Both the position numbers and the translations under genes were made by a program. Below the pieces are notes generated by a model. It had not been told where the DNA came from. It saw only the letters and a program-made list of their open reading frames with translations, and did no database searches. From Nemertoderma westbladi (Eukaryota; Xenacoelomorpha; Nemertodermatida; Nemertodermatidae), in contig JAUCBJ010007422.1 in the NCBI GenBank assembly GCA_032718475.1, positions 1 through 31,398 on the forward strand: a DNA stretch of 31,398 nucleotides. Direction: 5' to 3'. Every line of letters starts with the position of its first letter. The stretch's first letter is position 1. This document shows, piece by piece, positions 8,412 through 18,079 of the stretch.

Positions 8412-10080
8412 AACAGGTTCAGCGATGAAATACAGTCAATAGAAACAAATTGGTAAAACAAATATTTCACTGAAAATATTTAAGTAAAACTCGCGGAGAA
8501 CACTAGCTCTCTCCTACCGGCAATAATAAAGCACAGACGTGTCTGTCCCCTATTATATTATTAATAACGAACTTACAAATTCACAAAACTAATATTCTCA
8601 TTTTCCAAGAAATCGCAAGGATATGCTGCCATACCATTTCCCCTGCTGTCCCCACTTCTACGTTAAAACCCTAACAAAGCTTAACACACAGATTATGTTT
8701 CCATGGGAACATTGTCTCATGCACCTGGAAAAGGCCAATTAAAAGTCCCCAGTTTGGGGTGGGTAAGTTGGGTATCGTGGACTCGTACTGTAGGCCTACA
8801 CAGTAGATACAACGCTGTAAAGTACATATGCCTATAATACAATGCGCTGCTCCTGCAATAGATGACGTTGAAACAATGTGCTTGCAATGACCCCTTATAC
8901 GATGGATAACAGGCCCACCTACATAATTCTAAGCAACAAATTAAGTTTTAAAGGTATTAAAAAAAATACATAGGTATTAAAATACCTGTGTTATCAATTG
9001 CCATTTGGGAAACAGCGGTTTTATATTGATATATTAATTAAAGTATTCAGTATTCACACATTAGCCTATTGTATTATTTGTAGTTTCCTAGGAAAGGAGT
9101 CTAATTTATTTCTAACTTAATTCAAGATTAATAGTTAGGTTAGATAGATAATCAGAATCCGTCAAAAAAATACTTAAAGCGCGATAACGGGGTACACCTA
9201 AAAATCAGTGTTTGGCTGCCGGAAGGCCTGATACAAAAATATTGAATATATCCAATATATGATGGTCACAATCCCCTGATTCGTATAAACTATGAAATTC
9301 ATTGATATCGACTACACAGGACCAACAGGCCCTTCTATAGCCACACAAATTCAAATTTGGTTTATTTAGAAGAGTTAGCGATTCATTCCCCGAGTAGTAG
9401 GTGGGAGGTGCAATCCGAAAGTATAAACACTTGTTGTATAAAAATGGAACATAATATTTTGATGGAGACCGGAGTGACAATAATATGTCCCCATTTGGTT
9501 GGAGAAAAGTGGTTGACAGTGAAACGCTGTGTGACGTCAGAGATGTGTCCCCGTTTTGCTTTACTGGGGCGAGATCGAATAAAAACGAAATCTACAAATC
9601 GATACTATTGGAGGAAGTTAAGAGTAATAAAATTAAATGAAAAATGACATTAACTTTCGAAAAAAGTTATTTTTGTTGAAATATGAGCATGTCCCCAGTT
9701 TGGCTATCTCAGGCGGTTGTCCGCAATTTACACGTTTAGTACGTATGTGTGTGTGTGTGTGTGTGTCCAGAGCGATATCTCAGTTATTTATTAATCAATC
9801 GAAATAAAATTTGGACAAAAGTTAGATATAGGGATGGCGAAGGCTCATACAAAAAATTGGGTGTCGAGATGGTATTTGTGCGATGTGAGCGCTATATTTG
9901 CGTGTTTTCGCATGGTTTAGGAAAAAGCTATCTTGTCATAGGGAATGCAATGAATGATTCTGATATTTGGCATGGAGGTACCTGAATTATTTCTAAATCG
10001 ATTAACGGAGGCCGATTTTTAAATTTGGACCTACATTATGACCTAATTGAAGATTTAATTAAGGTAATTAATTAGCATTA
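8320..10080. other. Non-coding stretch with TGTCCCC motifs
   Basis: No convincing gene. A 91-codon minus-strand frame (9205-9480) and small plus-strand frames have no recognisable domain. GTCCCC words occur at about 8747, 9487, 9545 and 9691. A (GT)n tract is at 9745-9766. Confidence 0.5.
9745..9766. repeat. (TG)n microsatellite
   Basis: Uninterrupted TG repeats following TACGTA. The following GATATCTCAG text is AT-rich and non-coding. Confidence 0.95.
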
Positions 10081-10085
10081 GCAAT

Positions 10086-10850
10086 TACCAATACTGCAGT
10101 ACCGGTACTGCAGTCCTGTAGGCCCTAGACTGCTAGTATTGTCTGATTGTCTGCCTGTAGTTCATCTGTACCGGTAGACAATCTTAGCACTATGCACTAC
10201 CTGCTAGCATACTGGCATAGCAGCAAACTGGCAGTACCAAGTACTGGTACTTCTGACTGCATTGGACTGGCAGACTGGCATAGCATTTCAGTTTATTATT
10301 ATCCATCAGGTAGCAGGGTAGGCTATGCCTGGCTTATATATAATATTTCGCCATGTTCGCAGGCGACTTTGCACTAACTACAGGTAGGCCTATGCAGCTA
10401 TGCTATGAGATTAACCGTCCAGTCGTTCAGATGCATATGGTACCGGTACCGGAACGGGTTACAGTTTAATCCTGCATTTGTCAATTACGACAATACCGGT
10501 ACGACTTTGAGTACCGCTGTACGGTACGTACCCTACCGTAGGCGGTAGACCTACGGTGCGATGGTAGCCAACCGGTAGGTGGTAGGCTTACCGTACCGGT
10601 ATAAATGTTGGCGGATGGCGGGATGACGTCGTGTGGCGCGTAATTACTTACCGGTTGCCGGTAGACGCCTACCCAACTCGTAACTGGTGGTCGTGGTCGT
10701 GGTGGGATGAGCATGAGGTCGCCTACGATGGGAACAAGTGAAAAGGAAACATAGGCCTACCCGAACGAAAACGTACCGGTCAGCCGCCAGCCGGTACCCG
10801 AATACTGGGTACGTTTCGACAATGATGTATCGGTTATTATTATTGTACTG
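10086..10850. other. ACCGGT-rich, locally GC/CpG-richer stretch
   Basis: The palindrome ACCGGT occurs exactly at 10101, 10170, 10442, 10495, 10571, 10595, 10650 and 10775, often within TACCGGTA, with further near matches and several GTAGGCCTA words. Under equal base use a given hexamer would be expected about 0.2 times in 765 bp. Open frames here are short and unrecognised. It may be a diverged satellite or a CpG-rich regulatory region upstream of the Ly6-like exons. Confidence 0.5.
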
Positions 10851-10996
10851 ATTAAGTAGGAGGACCGTGAACCCTCCAGGCTTGCCAGCTTGTTATAGCA
10901 TTGTTATTATTATTTGAAATAATATTATTTATTTTGTTCATATATTATATTAAACATTTACAATCTCTTTAGTATAAATTCCTTCACTTGTGGCAG

Positions 10997-11070
10997 TTGG
11001 CTACGGTTTGAGTTGCCACAGTGCCGGGCCAGATGGAAAAATGAGTAGAGATGGTTGCGTACGATGTGTT
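10997..11070 (+). pseudogene. Candidate internal exon of a Ly6-like gene
   Basis: A 74-bp stretch is bounded by a good acceptor (TTCCTTCACTTGTGGCAG, AG at 10995-10996) and a strong donor (GTAAGT at 11071). Only one phase is open, starting GGC at 10999, and gives 24 residues from GYGLSCHSAG to DGCVRCV with three cysteines. It ends in phase 0, which matches the phase needed by the exon at 11566. The Ly6/uPAR/CD59 assignment rests on the next exon. An upstream signal-peptide exon was not found. The exon may be chance, because it is short. Confidence 0.4.
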
Positions 11071-11257
11071 GTAAGTCTTCAGCAATAAATATTAGACTAT
11101 CTGTACAAGTGTAATAGTTTGGAAGGGGACAGACATGATGGATTAGGTTTAATGGATCGAACCACTAACTAAATCTACTATAGTCGGCCTACAGCATTGA
11201 AACTGCACATTGAGATGCTATGCCGGTTTGACAAAAACATTTTGTCACATTTTGTAG

Positions 11258-11425
11258 AAGTAGGGGTCCATGGTTCCAATGTTGGAGACTTTCAGACAAG
11301 TTGGTCCATGGTCCTCGGGTCCATGTTCTGCGGATAGAGCCTGTCAGACTGGGCGGGGTCCATGGTTCCTGGATGGAGGCATTCAGACAAGGTGGGGTCC
11401 ATGGTTCCGTTCATGGAGGTTTCCA
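11258..11425. repeat. Degenerate minisatellite of GGGTCCATGGTTCC units
   Basis: GGTCCATGGTTCC-like words near 11265, 11302, 11356 and 11396 alternate with TTCAGACAAG-like words. The copies are imperfect and spaced irregularly (about 37-55 bp). The array lies inside the putative Ly6-like intron (11071-11565), which also holds a C18 run at 11463-11480. Confidence 0.7.
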
Positions 11426-11565
11426 TACAAATTTCGCCCCTGGCACGCCCTGATGAGCCCCACCCCCCCCCCCCCCCCCCATTGAATTAATAAATTAAAT
11501 TATAATTTCTTGTATTCGAATGTATTGCTCTGTTGTGTTATTGTACGACAATGTTATTATTTCAG

Positions 11566-11760
11566 ACTATGACCATAGTCCACCATGGCGGAATCCCTCC
11601 AACCACAATGCCAATGTGTTTACCTTAAGACGCCCCTCTATCTGACACCGAATGCAACACAATAGAGACCTACATTTGTGCTGGACAAAGAGGCGACCCT
11701 AGTGCACCTCCAGACACTTCTTGTAGTGTCACTTGCTGTGATGAAGACCTTTGCAACTAA
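11566..11760 (+). pseudogene. Candidate terminal exon of a Ly6/three-finger-domain gene, one in-frame stop
   Basis: After an acceptor (TTATTATTTCAG, AG at 11564-11565) the phase-0 frame runs to TAA at 11758-11760. The last residues are SCSVTCCDEDLCN, the C-terminal signature CC-x4-CN of Ly6/uPAR/CD59 three-finger domains, extracellular proteins held by disulfides. Upstream in the same frame are PMC, TEC and YIC. With the exon at 10997 the frame holds ten cysteines, the usual Ly6 number, although the spacing of the first four is not canonical. One TAA at 11626-11628 interrupts the frame. No GPI-anchor tail follows, so a secreted form would be expected. The intron is 495 bp. Either this is a nonsense-broken gene, or an exon border is misread (CTTAAG at 11629 is a second possible acceptor but gives the wrong phase). 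Confidence 0.5.
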
Positions 11761-11911
11761 AAATTAATTCTTCAAATAGAATAGGACAATCTACTTTCTT
11801 TTTGAATGTTAGGTGATGGAATTTAAAAATAATTAAAAGGTCTAAAAAACACCCAACTGTATTGGGTTAGCCTGTGTAAAGTAAATACAACTATATATCT
11901 TCTTAACAAAC

Positions 11912-11917
11912 AATAAA
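11912..11917 (+). terminator. Candidate polyadenylation signal AATAAA
   Basis: AATAAA lies 152 bp after the stop of the Ly6-like exon, in AT-rich sequence, which suits a 3' UTR end. The motif is common in AT-rich DNA. Confidence 0.35.
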
Positions 11918-12330
11918 AATTCATTTTATTGTTAAAAATTCAAAAAAACATTTTCACTTAAATCTGTTCTTTTATTTGACAATAAATAAACTATGCGCTT
12001 ACCGGTATCTGTCGCTCGTTCCAAAATCAATTTATTTAATGGGTGAACGCTACGATAAACTATATCTAGAGATGGGAAGGATAATAAAGTATATAATTAA
12101 ATCTACATTAATTAAGAAATTTTATTATTAAAATGAAGTGTTAGAATTACCGAAATAGTATTGGGGCCTATTGTTTATCATTACACATATTGTAGAATAG
12201 GTAGTTTACCCAAACATTTACCAGATATTTAGGTTTTTTTTTTAATTATATACATTTCGAGCGGAGTTAATCTATTCTATTAAAATGAAGTTATTTATAT
12301 TTAAAATATAATAATGTCAAATTGAAATTT
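11918..12330. other. AT-rich spacer, nothing recognised
   Basis: No open frame, repeat end or RNA gene can be supported here. Confidence 0.6.
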
Positions 12331-12394
12331 GTGTTAACCCTATTACCACTGCCCCCCCCCCCCCCCCCCCCCCCTGTGGTAATAGGGTTAACAC
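12331..12394. repeat. 19-bp perfect inverted repeat around a C23 run, with TTAA in each arm
   Basis: The left arm GTGTTAACCCTATTACCAC (12331-12349) and its exact complement (12376-12394) enclose 26 bases, of which 23 are C (12352-12374). TTAA lies at 12334-12337 and 12388-12391, so the internal part reads TTAA-CCCTATTACCAC ... GTGGTAATAGGG-TTAA. piggyBac-type elements insert at TTAA and have termini beginning CC. This could be a minimal piggyBac-like MITE or simply a palindrome; the arms extend 3 bp beyond the TTAA. Confidence 0.7.
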
Positions 12395-12532
12395 TAAACA
12401 TTAAAGGTCTGCTAATAGTAATTTAAATTAAATTGATTTAGCCCCAAGCTGGGCAATAGGTCTGGGCAATAGTTGGACCTTTTTTGCAGTTCATGGTATC
12501 TAGTTATCGATATTTCATTGCAATATTTACAA

Positions 12533-12656
12533 CAGCCAGAGCATTATCTTGTACTTTGGCAGCCTCATGGAGTGAATAAGCATGGTGGATAGCCCATGAC
12601 TTTCTTGAGACACATCTTAAAGGACACTGGCCTTGAAGATCCGGATGATCTAGCAA
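12533..12656 (+). mobile_element. Fragment of RTE-like LINE (C-terminal coding part)
   Basis: The segment matches 16152-16280 of the other plus-strand copy (shared CTTGTACTTTGGCAGCCTCA and AAAGGACACTGG) with several substitutions. It begins at CAGCCAG and ends at GATCTAGCAA, so both ends are internal to the LINE. It starts at almost the same LINE position where the copy at 4783 stops (8319), overlapping by about 17 bases. Confidence 0.8.
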
Positions 12657-13679
12657 GTAAGCTACTACTATTTATTGAATGGATAGCCCAAACTGCACAG
12701 AAGTATATTACTTGCCAAATTTATTACTATATCACTCTAACCCAGACAGTAATCAAACATCAACTGTAAGTTTGTATAATGTATTACCCCACCAGATGAA
12801 TAGCTCTTCCCAGTGAATCCTATGACAATAATCTATAAGGTTACTCACTGCTATGTTAGGTGGGAGGGAGTTGATGATAATGAATGAGGAGGGACCCAAC
12901 TAACACTACGTTTGTCTACGGAGGGTCTCCTTACAGCCAGCTGGCTGGCTTTCTAGTTGAATCATATTATTCCGCAACTAAATAATTTACTCTTTTAGAC
13001 GAATTTGTGCGTTTTTTTGCCAGACTAACAAATTTTGGCGACGTTCTGTGCGAGATTGGCGATATTTGAAAAGATTCTGAGGCTCAAATATGTTGCTCAG
13101 ATGACTGAATATCTCAAATAAAAAAGTTGGTGCATACTCGACGAGTTGAAATCGGTGAAATTCGACTTTAAATTTTCAAAACCACTATTTTTCAGTGACC
13201 TCGTGATAGAAACGCCACAAAAAATATACAGTCTTGTGCGCAACCAAAATTTATGTAGAGTTTGTTATTAAAATTTTTGCGTACCTTCTTGAGTTTTTGA
13301 GATATTGGATGGTTATACATACACACACACACCCCCCTACACACACACACACACATAACCACATCGTGTTTTTGAACGGCTCAACTCTTGACAAGAACTA
13401 CCCTGGCCTATTAATAGCCAGGTTCGTTATAATCTTGAACATTTTTCGACCAGGTCAATGAGGATCCTGCGATATTCCAGAGGCTTCGCATCAAGCTTAT
13501 CTAATCTATTTTTACAGCTGAGACCAAACATACTGGGAAGATAACGGCTAAAGGAGTGCTGGGTACGTTCAAATATGGTTATATCTTATCAAGATAGGGA
13601 CACCATATCGAACTGTTATGTTCAATTGTAGGCCTGGCGTAGGTACAATACAACCCCCATTGGAAGGCTGCATTACGAT
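12657..13679. other. Non-coding spacer with a (CA)n tract
   Basis: No gene is seen. A (CA)n tract interrupted by C6 lies at about 13320-13354. The 75-codon frame over it is low complexity. Confidence 0.6.
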
Positions 13680-13682
13680 GCA

Positions 13683-14106
13683 TTGGACAAAATAGACCAA
13701 ATCTCTAACCGCATCATCCGTTGCCACTTCTCATGTTCTGGAAGACTGGCTAAGAAGTTTCCTAAGGTGGTTCTGATTGTGTGCTACTCTCCAACTAGTG
13801 TTGCACCTGTAGAGGAGGTAGAAAATGTCTACCACAATCTACAAGCAGCTACTGATGGAGTGGATCAGCATGCATTCTTAACATTCCTGGGAGACTTTAA
13901 TGCAAGTCTGCATCAATCACCTACATCGCCCTGGGTCTATAGCAATAGTGTCAACCGAAATTCCGTCCATCTTCAGGATTTTATCTCTGGAAATGGATTG
14001 TTTTCGGCTGGAACCCAGTTCAAGAAGCGAACTGGAAAGCTATGGACTAATAGTGGAACCAGTGGTCACAAGTCCCAGATAGTCCATATTCTGTTTCGTA
14101 GGAAGT
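13683..14106 (+). pseudogene. LINE endonuclease remnant, interrupted by LTR
   Basis: The frame covers the middle of the APE-type endonuclease with GDFNAS intact. The second catalytic block reads SQIVH where the sister copy has SQIDH, so a catalytic-region Asp is replaced by Val. The LTR insertion then cuts the frame at 14107; the SDH block lies beyond the insertion, with GDH replacing SDH at about 14840. Confidence 0.85.
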
Positions 14107-14784
14107 TGTTAGCTTATCCAATTCCGCTAACCTACCCCATAAAGTGAGCCATTAAGCAATATTGGGAACACGAGGTTGATTACCCAACCTCGTGTCACCC
14201 CAACAAAGTGGGGAGGAGAAGAGCACAATAGGGGTCAGGGGTTACACCCCTGACAGAGAGAGAATAGCAGGAGTGAGGGGAAACACTCCAAAGGGCGCCA
14301 ACAAGGTTATTAGCCAATGGGGGGAAGGCACCGGCTAGGTATTGTAACAACGGCCAAACCGTGCAATATATATTACCAGTTATCATATTATTGTAGCCAG
14401 TTATCTCAGTGCTGTAGTGCTAGTATCGGTTAGCTAGGGTAGATAGGGCAGCACGGGACTTCTAGTTACCGTCTCCCGCCTTCCATATATTATACTATCA
14501 TCAGATCCTATCTATATCTGATACCAATTATCTACAGCGAACATCAGAACTCATTTACCGTTTCCATTTACTCTTTACACACGGCGGGGACGCGTAAGCT
14601 AAACACCGGATAAACCGGGATCCCTCCTGGATCCCGTCACACTATATCCATCTTAACGTTTATATTATACATACATCGGAGAACTAATAACATCAGAACT
14701 CTCAAACTCTTTTCACCTTTCACACACGGCTGGGACGTGTAATTGGAACAACCGGATAAATCGGGGTAGACCGATCCCGTCACA
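14107..14784. mobile_element. Solo LTR, 678 bp, with 5-bp target duplication GAAGT
   Basis: The segment begins TGTTAGCTTATCC and ends GATCCCGTCACA, giving TG...CA termini. It is flanked by GAAGT at 14102-14106 and 14785-14789; the uninterrupted sister copy has the equivalent site (GAAATACAGG at 6214) only once. No gag, pol, primer-binding site or second LTR is present, so this is a solo LTR left by LTR-LTR recombination. It contains three hairpins: 14168-14177 with 14186-14195 (10 bp), 14234-14242 with 14246-14254 (9 bp), and 14617-14623 with 14629-14635 (7 bp). Orientation and superfamily (Gypsy or BEL) are not determined. Confidence 0.85.
14542..14784. repeat. Internal duplication within the solo LTR
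   Basis: Segments 14542-14641 and 14691-14784 both run from CATCAGAACTC through CACACGGC-GGGAC-GT and ACCGGATAAA to GATCCCGTCACA, with a period of about 149 bp. The LTR therefore carries two copies of its own terminal block. Confidence 0.8.
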
Positions 14785-15908
14785 GAAGTACAGGAGCTCT
14801 ATACAAGACTGTAATGCATTTACAATTCGACCCTTCTCCAGGGATCACTGCCTTATTGCGGCCAAGGTAAGACTTAGTCTGCGTGCTAGCAGAACAACGA
14901 AATCTGCCTTGCCGCGGCATGACTGGTCCTCTCTGTTGCAACAGCCAAGTGTGAGATCCAGCTTCACACTACAGCTGAGCAAAAGGTATGAGGTTCTTGC
15001 CTCTGAGGCAGCAGATCACTGCGATGGCTATACTGCCTTCACAGAAGCAGTTAAGTTAGCAGCTGCAAAAACAGTTCCTGTATACCCTCGAAACAGGAAA
15101 AGGGCCCCCTGGACTGACAACAAAATCCAGAAGGGCCGAAATGACCTATATAAGGCGAAGAAAGAGTCCCGACTCAAACAGACTACAGCGGCCAAGAATG
15201 CAGTTAAGGCTGCATCTAGGTCCCTGAACAGGCAGTACTCTGTTAATCTACAGGAGCTAATAAACCAACAGGTTGATGCCATCAATGATGCCGACGACAG
15301 CAGGCAATCATCCCAGGCATGGAAATCGATCAACTGGGCGGAAAAGCCAACCAACCACCAAGGTTAAGGCTGAATCACCAGCCGATCGCCTTAATTGTTG
15401 GAAGGCCCACTTTTAAAAGCTCCTCAATAATGACAATCCTGATAACTTTATAGAAGTAAAAGTGTCTGAGTCTGTACTCCCAGATATTCCCATTGGCGAT
15501 ATCTCCTTTGCAGAAGTGAAGGCTGCTGCAAAAAGCATTAAGACCAATCGTGCCAGTGGAGTAGATGGTGTTCCCCCTGAGGTCTTTAAAATACCTGAGT
15601 GTTTAAAGCTTAGCTATCCCATCATAGTAGACATGTACCGAACAACAAGAGTCCCACAAGAAATGAAAACAAATAAGTTGGTGCCAGTTCCCAAGAAGGG
15701 CAACCTAACACTCTATGGTTCTTTTCGGGGAATCTCATTGATCTCGATTGCTGCAAAGCTATACAATAGAATTCTATTAAATCGCATCAGGGATCCCATT
15801 GAGAGACTGCTCCGTGGAAATCAGAATGGGTTCCGTAAAGGTCGTGGGACCATGGAACACCTTTTGGCACTTATAAGGATAATTAAGGCATGGGCAGGGC
15901 AGCCTTGA
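14785..15908 (+). pseudogene. LINE linker and RT N-terminal remnant
   Basis: Open pieces at 14909-15367 and 15462-15908 match residues between the endonuclease and RT motif A of the sister copy, including SGVDGVPPEVFKIPECLKL and GSFRGISLISIAAKLYNRIL. An 8-bp deletion near 15335 and a second short deletion near 15436 break the frame. Motifs A, B and C of the RT are removed by the 650-bp deletion that ends the second piece. Confidence 0.85.
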
Positions 15909-15920
15909 ATAGGCTTTCCA

Positions 15921-16346
15921 GCAGTAGTTCCAGTACTCCTCTATGGGAGTCCATGCTGGGCTCTAACTGCTGAGGACACCAAATCTCTGGATGGCACATT
16001 CACAAGAATGTTACGCCGGGTTCATTGTGTCAAGTACAATGCACACATCTCCAACCAGACACTATATAACATTGGAGGTGTCTCATTGGTTCCCCCAAGC
16101 TTGACACTAGAACAAAATCGTCTCCGCTTTGCAGGACATTGCTTTCGCCGTGAGGACCAGCCAGTGCATAATCTTGTACTTTGGCAGCCTCATGGAGTGA
16201 ATAAGCATGGTGGACAGCCACTGACTTTCTTGAGACGCATCTTAAAGGACACTGGTCTTGAAGATGCGGATGATCTAGCAAATGTCATGGGTAATAGGGA
16301 GTTGTGGCGGTGCAATTTTGTCGACAAGCCCACACAGCATTCTTAA
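15921..16346 (+). pseudogene. LINE RT C-terminal remnant reaching the natural stop
   Basis: Residues MLRRVHCVKYNAHISNQTLY lead to RFAGHCFRREDQ, LVLWQPHGV and the terminal LANVMGNRELWRC block, ending at TAA 16344-16346. This is the only copy in the window that preserves the family C-terminus and shows what the copy at 4783 has lost. Confidence 0.85.
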
Positions 16347-16396
16347 AAATGCAGCTGCAATGCAGCATGCCGATCCTAGTAGTAGTAGTAGTAGTA

Positions 16397-17292
16397 CCAC
16401 CTGTATCAACCACTATCCGTGAACAGGAATTAAAATTCAGTAATGGGCAAGTAAATACGAGGTCATACCAAATCTGAACTTGAGAGAAACGAAATTGCGA
16501 CAACTATGGAGAATCGGGAAGCCTGGAAGGATCTCATTTCCACTGTCCGAGTTCGGACTGTGGTATTAAAATTCTAAATTCTAGTTGTATTAGTAGCACA
16601 GTAGCTCCCTTATCTTCCCCTATGCCTGCTCTCCATATATGGCCTAATATAAATATATATTAATATTAAAAATATAAAAATATTAAGTAGTTCTTAAATG
16701 CCTAAATTACCGCTAACCTTTGTTTATTACCAGGAAGAGAAAGTAAACGACCTTCTGTGTCCAACTGACTGTAACACGACCTGTTCCAATCGGAATCTAC
16801 CCCATTATTTATAGGAGTACTCGGTAACCTTGGAGACGGAGTAGGTAATGTTACCAAAATGTTCAACAGTACAGTAACAACTATTAACATACTGGTGTGT
16901 AAATTAGCATTTTACAGTGTGATGATCCAGGTGGCTTTGATACACGAACGAACGTTAGTGAGTGAGTGAAAATAAAGCCATGAGGATCAGAACACTGTAC
17001 AGTAAAGTACTTTGCAACAAGTATGTATGTAGTTTTATTCCAAAATTTTAACATTACGAAATGATTGTAAATGTAATGATATTATAAGTGATAGAAACTG
17101 AACAAATTAAATTAGTGGCTGCATAAATAAATGTAAAAATGACATAAATTATGTTATAAATAAGTTAGCTTATATTTATGGTGGCGTTTGGAGCCATATT
17201 AATAGTTAATAGCTACTGGTTATTAATAGCTACCGGTACGTAATGTAGTAGGTAGTAGAATCTTTAGAGATAGCCGGCTACAATCATAGTAG
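16397..17292. other. Non-coding spacer
   Basis: No recognised gene, RNA or repeat is seen between the (TAG)n tail of the RTE-like LINE and the start of the next LINE. Small frames on both strands have no recognisable content. Confidence 0.6.
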
Positions 17293-17869
17293 CAACCACT
17301 CCTGCTCTGCCATCAACAGTTCGAAGCACTCCACAATGAACATCAGAAGTTACAACAGAAGTTACAGGAGGTCGCAGGCTATAGCAAACAGGCATCCACA
17401 ATCACTTCACAAGTTACTGCTAAACAACAATGGGCTCCTAGTCGTCTCCCGCCTCTTTCTAAACCATATAAACTAAGTTATCAGTCGTCTACTAAACTTT
17501 ATAGTGTAACTGTAACAAAATACTCACCTATGTCCACTGTCCAGTGTCCACTGCCTCATCTGAGAAGATACTTACATCCCTTCAAGGGGCGCAATGTTTC
17601 CAGCGTGCTTCTATCTTCATCAACGGGATTGATAGAAAGAATGGTGAAAGTGACATAACTAACTACCTGGCACTGAGGAAAATTAAGGTTTATCGGATCA
17701 CAATGCGAATAAACAGGAGCACTGACTCATACAATGCCCATATAGTTGTAAACTTATCGGATAAGGAAAAGGTAATTAAACCTGGTTTCTGGCCCCCTGG
17801 CATAACTAGTCGGGAATGGAGGCATAACTAGTCGGGAATTGACACATAACCCAACAAACCATACTAATT
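17293..17869 (+). pseudogene. LINE ORF1: coiled coil plus RRM-like segment, broken by two tandem duplications
   Basis: ORF1 proteins bind LINE RNA and act as nucleic-acid chaperones. In the frame from 17293, QQFEALHNEHQKLQQKLQEV suggests a short coiled coil. After 17545, in another frame, residues ALRKIKVYRITMRI through GFWPPGITSREW match the (F/W)WP-G-x-x-REW ending typical of such ORF1 proteins. The frame switch coincides with a 14-bp tandem duplication (TGTCCACTG repeated at 17531 and 17545); removing one unit makes the frames continuous. A 22-bp duplication (17799-17820 and 17821-17842) replaces the C-terminus; without it the frame would end at TGA 17868-17870. No ATG is found in the upstream part. 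Confidence 0.7.
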
Positions 17870-18079
17870 GAACCAATAATGTCACGTACAAGCCAGGTAG
17901 CAGACTACATGACCATGCACTATATCAGCAGCGCCATAATGAATGTAACTTCAGTGCGACAAATAAACCATATACCTGCAACAGACCTGACACTCAGCGC
18001 CCTAACAAGCAAGCAATGATAGCAAGCTCTATACACCCTTCCAGGCTCACATTAATCCAGCTCAAATCCACACCCCACT

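Larger units (their letters stand above)
13680..16396 (+). mobile_element. RTE-like LINE copy, 5' truncated, with nested solo LTR
   Basis: Homology to the copy at 4783 begins at GCATTGGACAAAATAGACC (equivalent to 5798). The element runs through the endonuclease (13680-14106), is split by a solo LTR (14107-14784), resumes at 14785, loses 8 bp near 15335 and a few bases near 15436. It loses about 650 bp (RT active site) near 15885 and about 80 bp near 15920, then ends at the natural 3' end: TGCAGCTGCAATGCAGCA followed by (TAG)6 at 16377-16396. The tail of short tandem repeats in place of poly-A is an RTE-like trait. Confidence 0.85.

Noticed and set aside
9205-9480. 91-codon minus-strand frame as a host exon
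   Set aside because: It has Cys residues but no recognisable domain, no clear splice borders and lies in repeat-like DNA; support is too weak.
12656-12662. GTAAGC after GATCTAGCAA as a splice donor making a LINE-derived exon
   Set aside because: The upstream text is only a LINE fragment with both ends truncated and no acceptor or host exon joins it; a chance donor is simpler.
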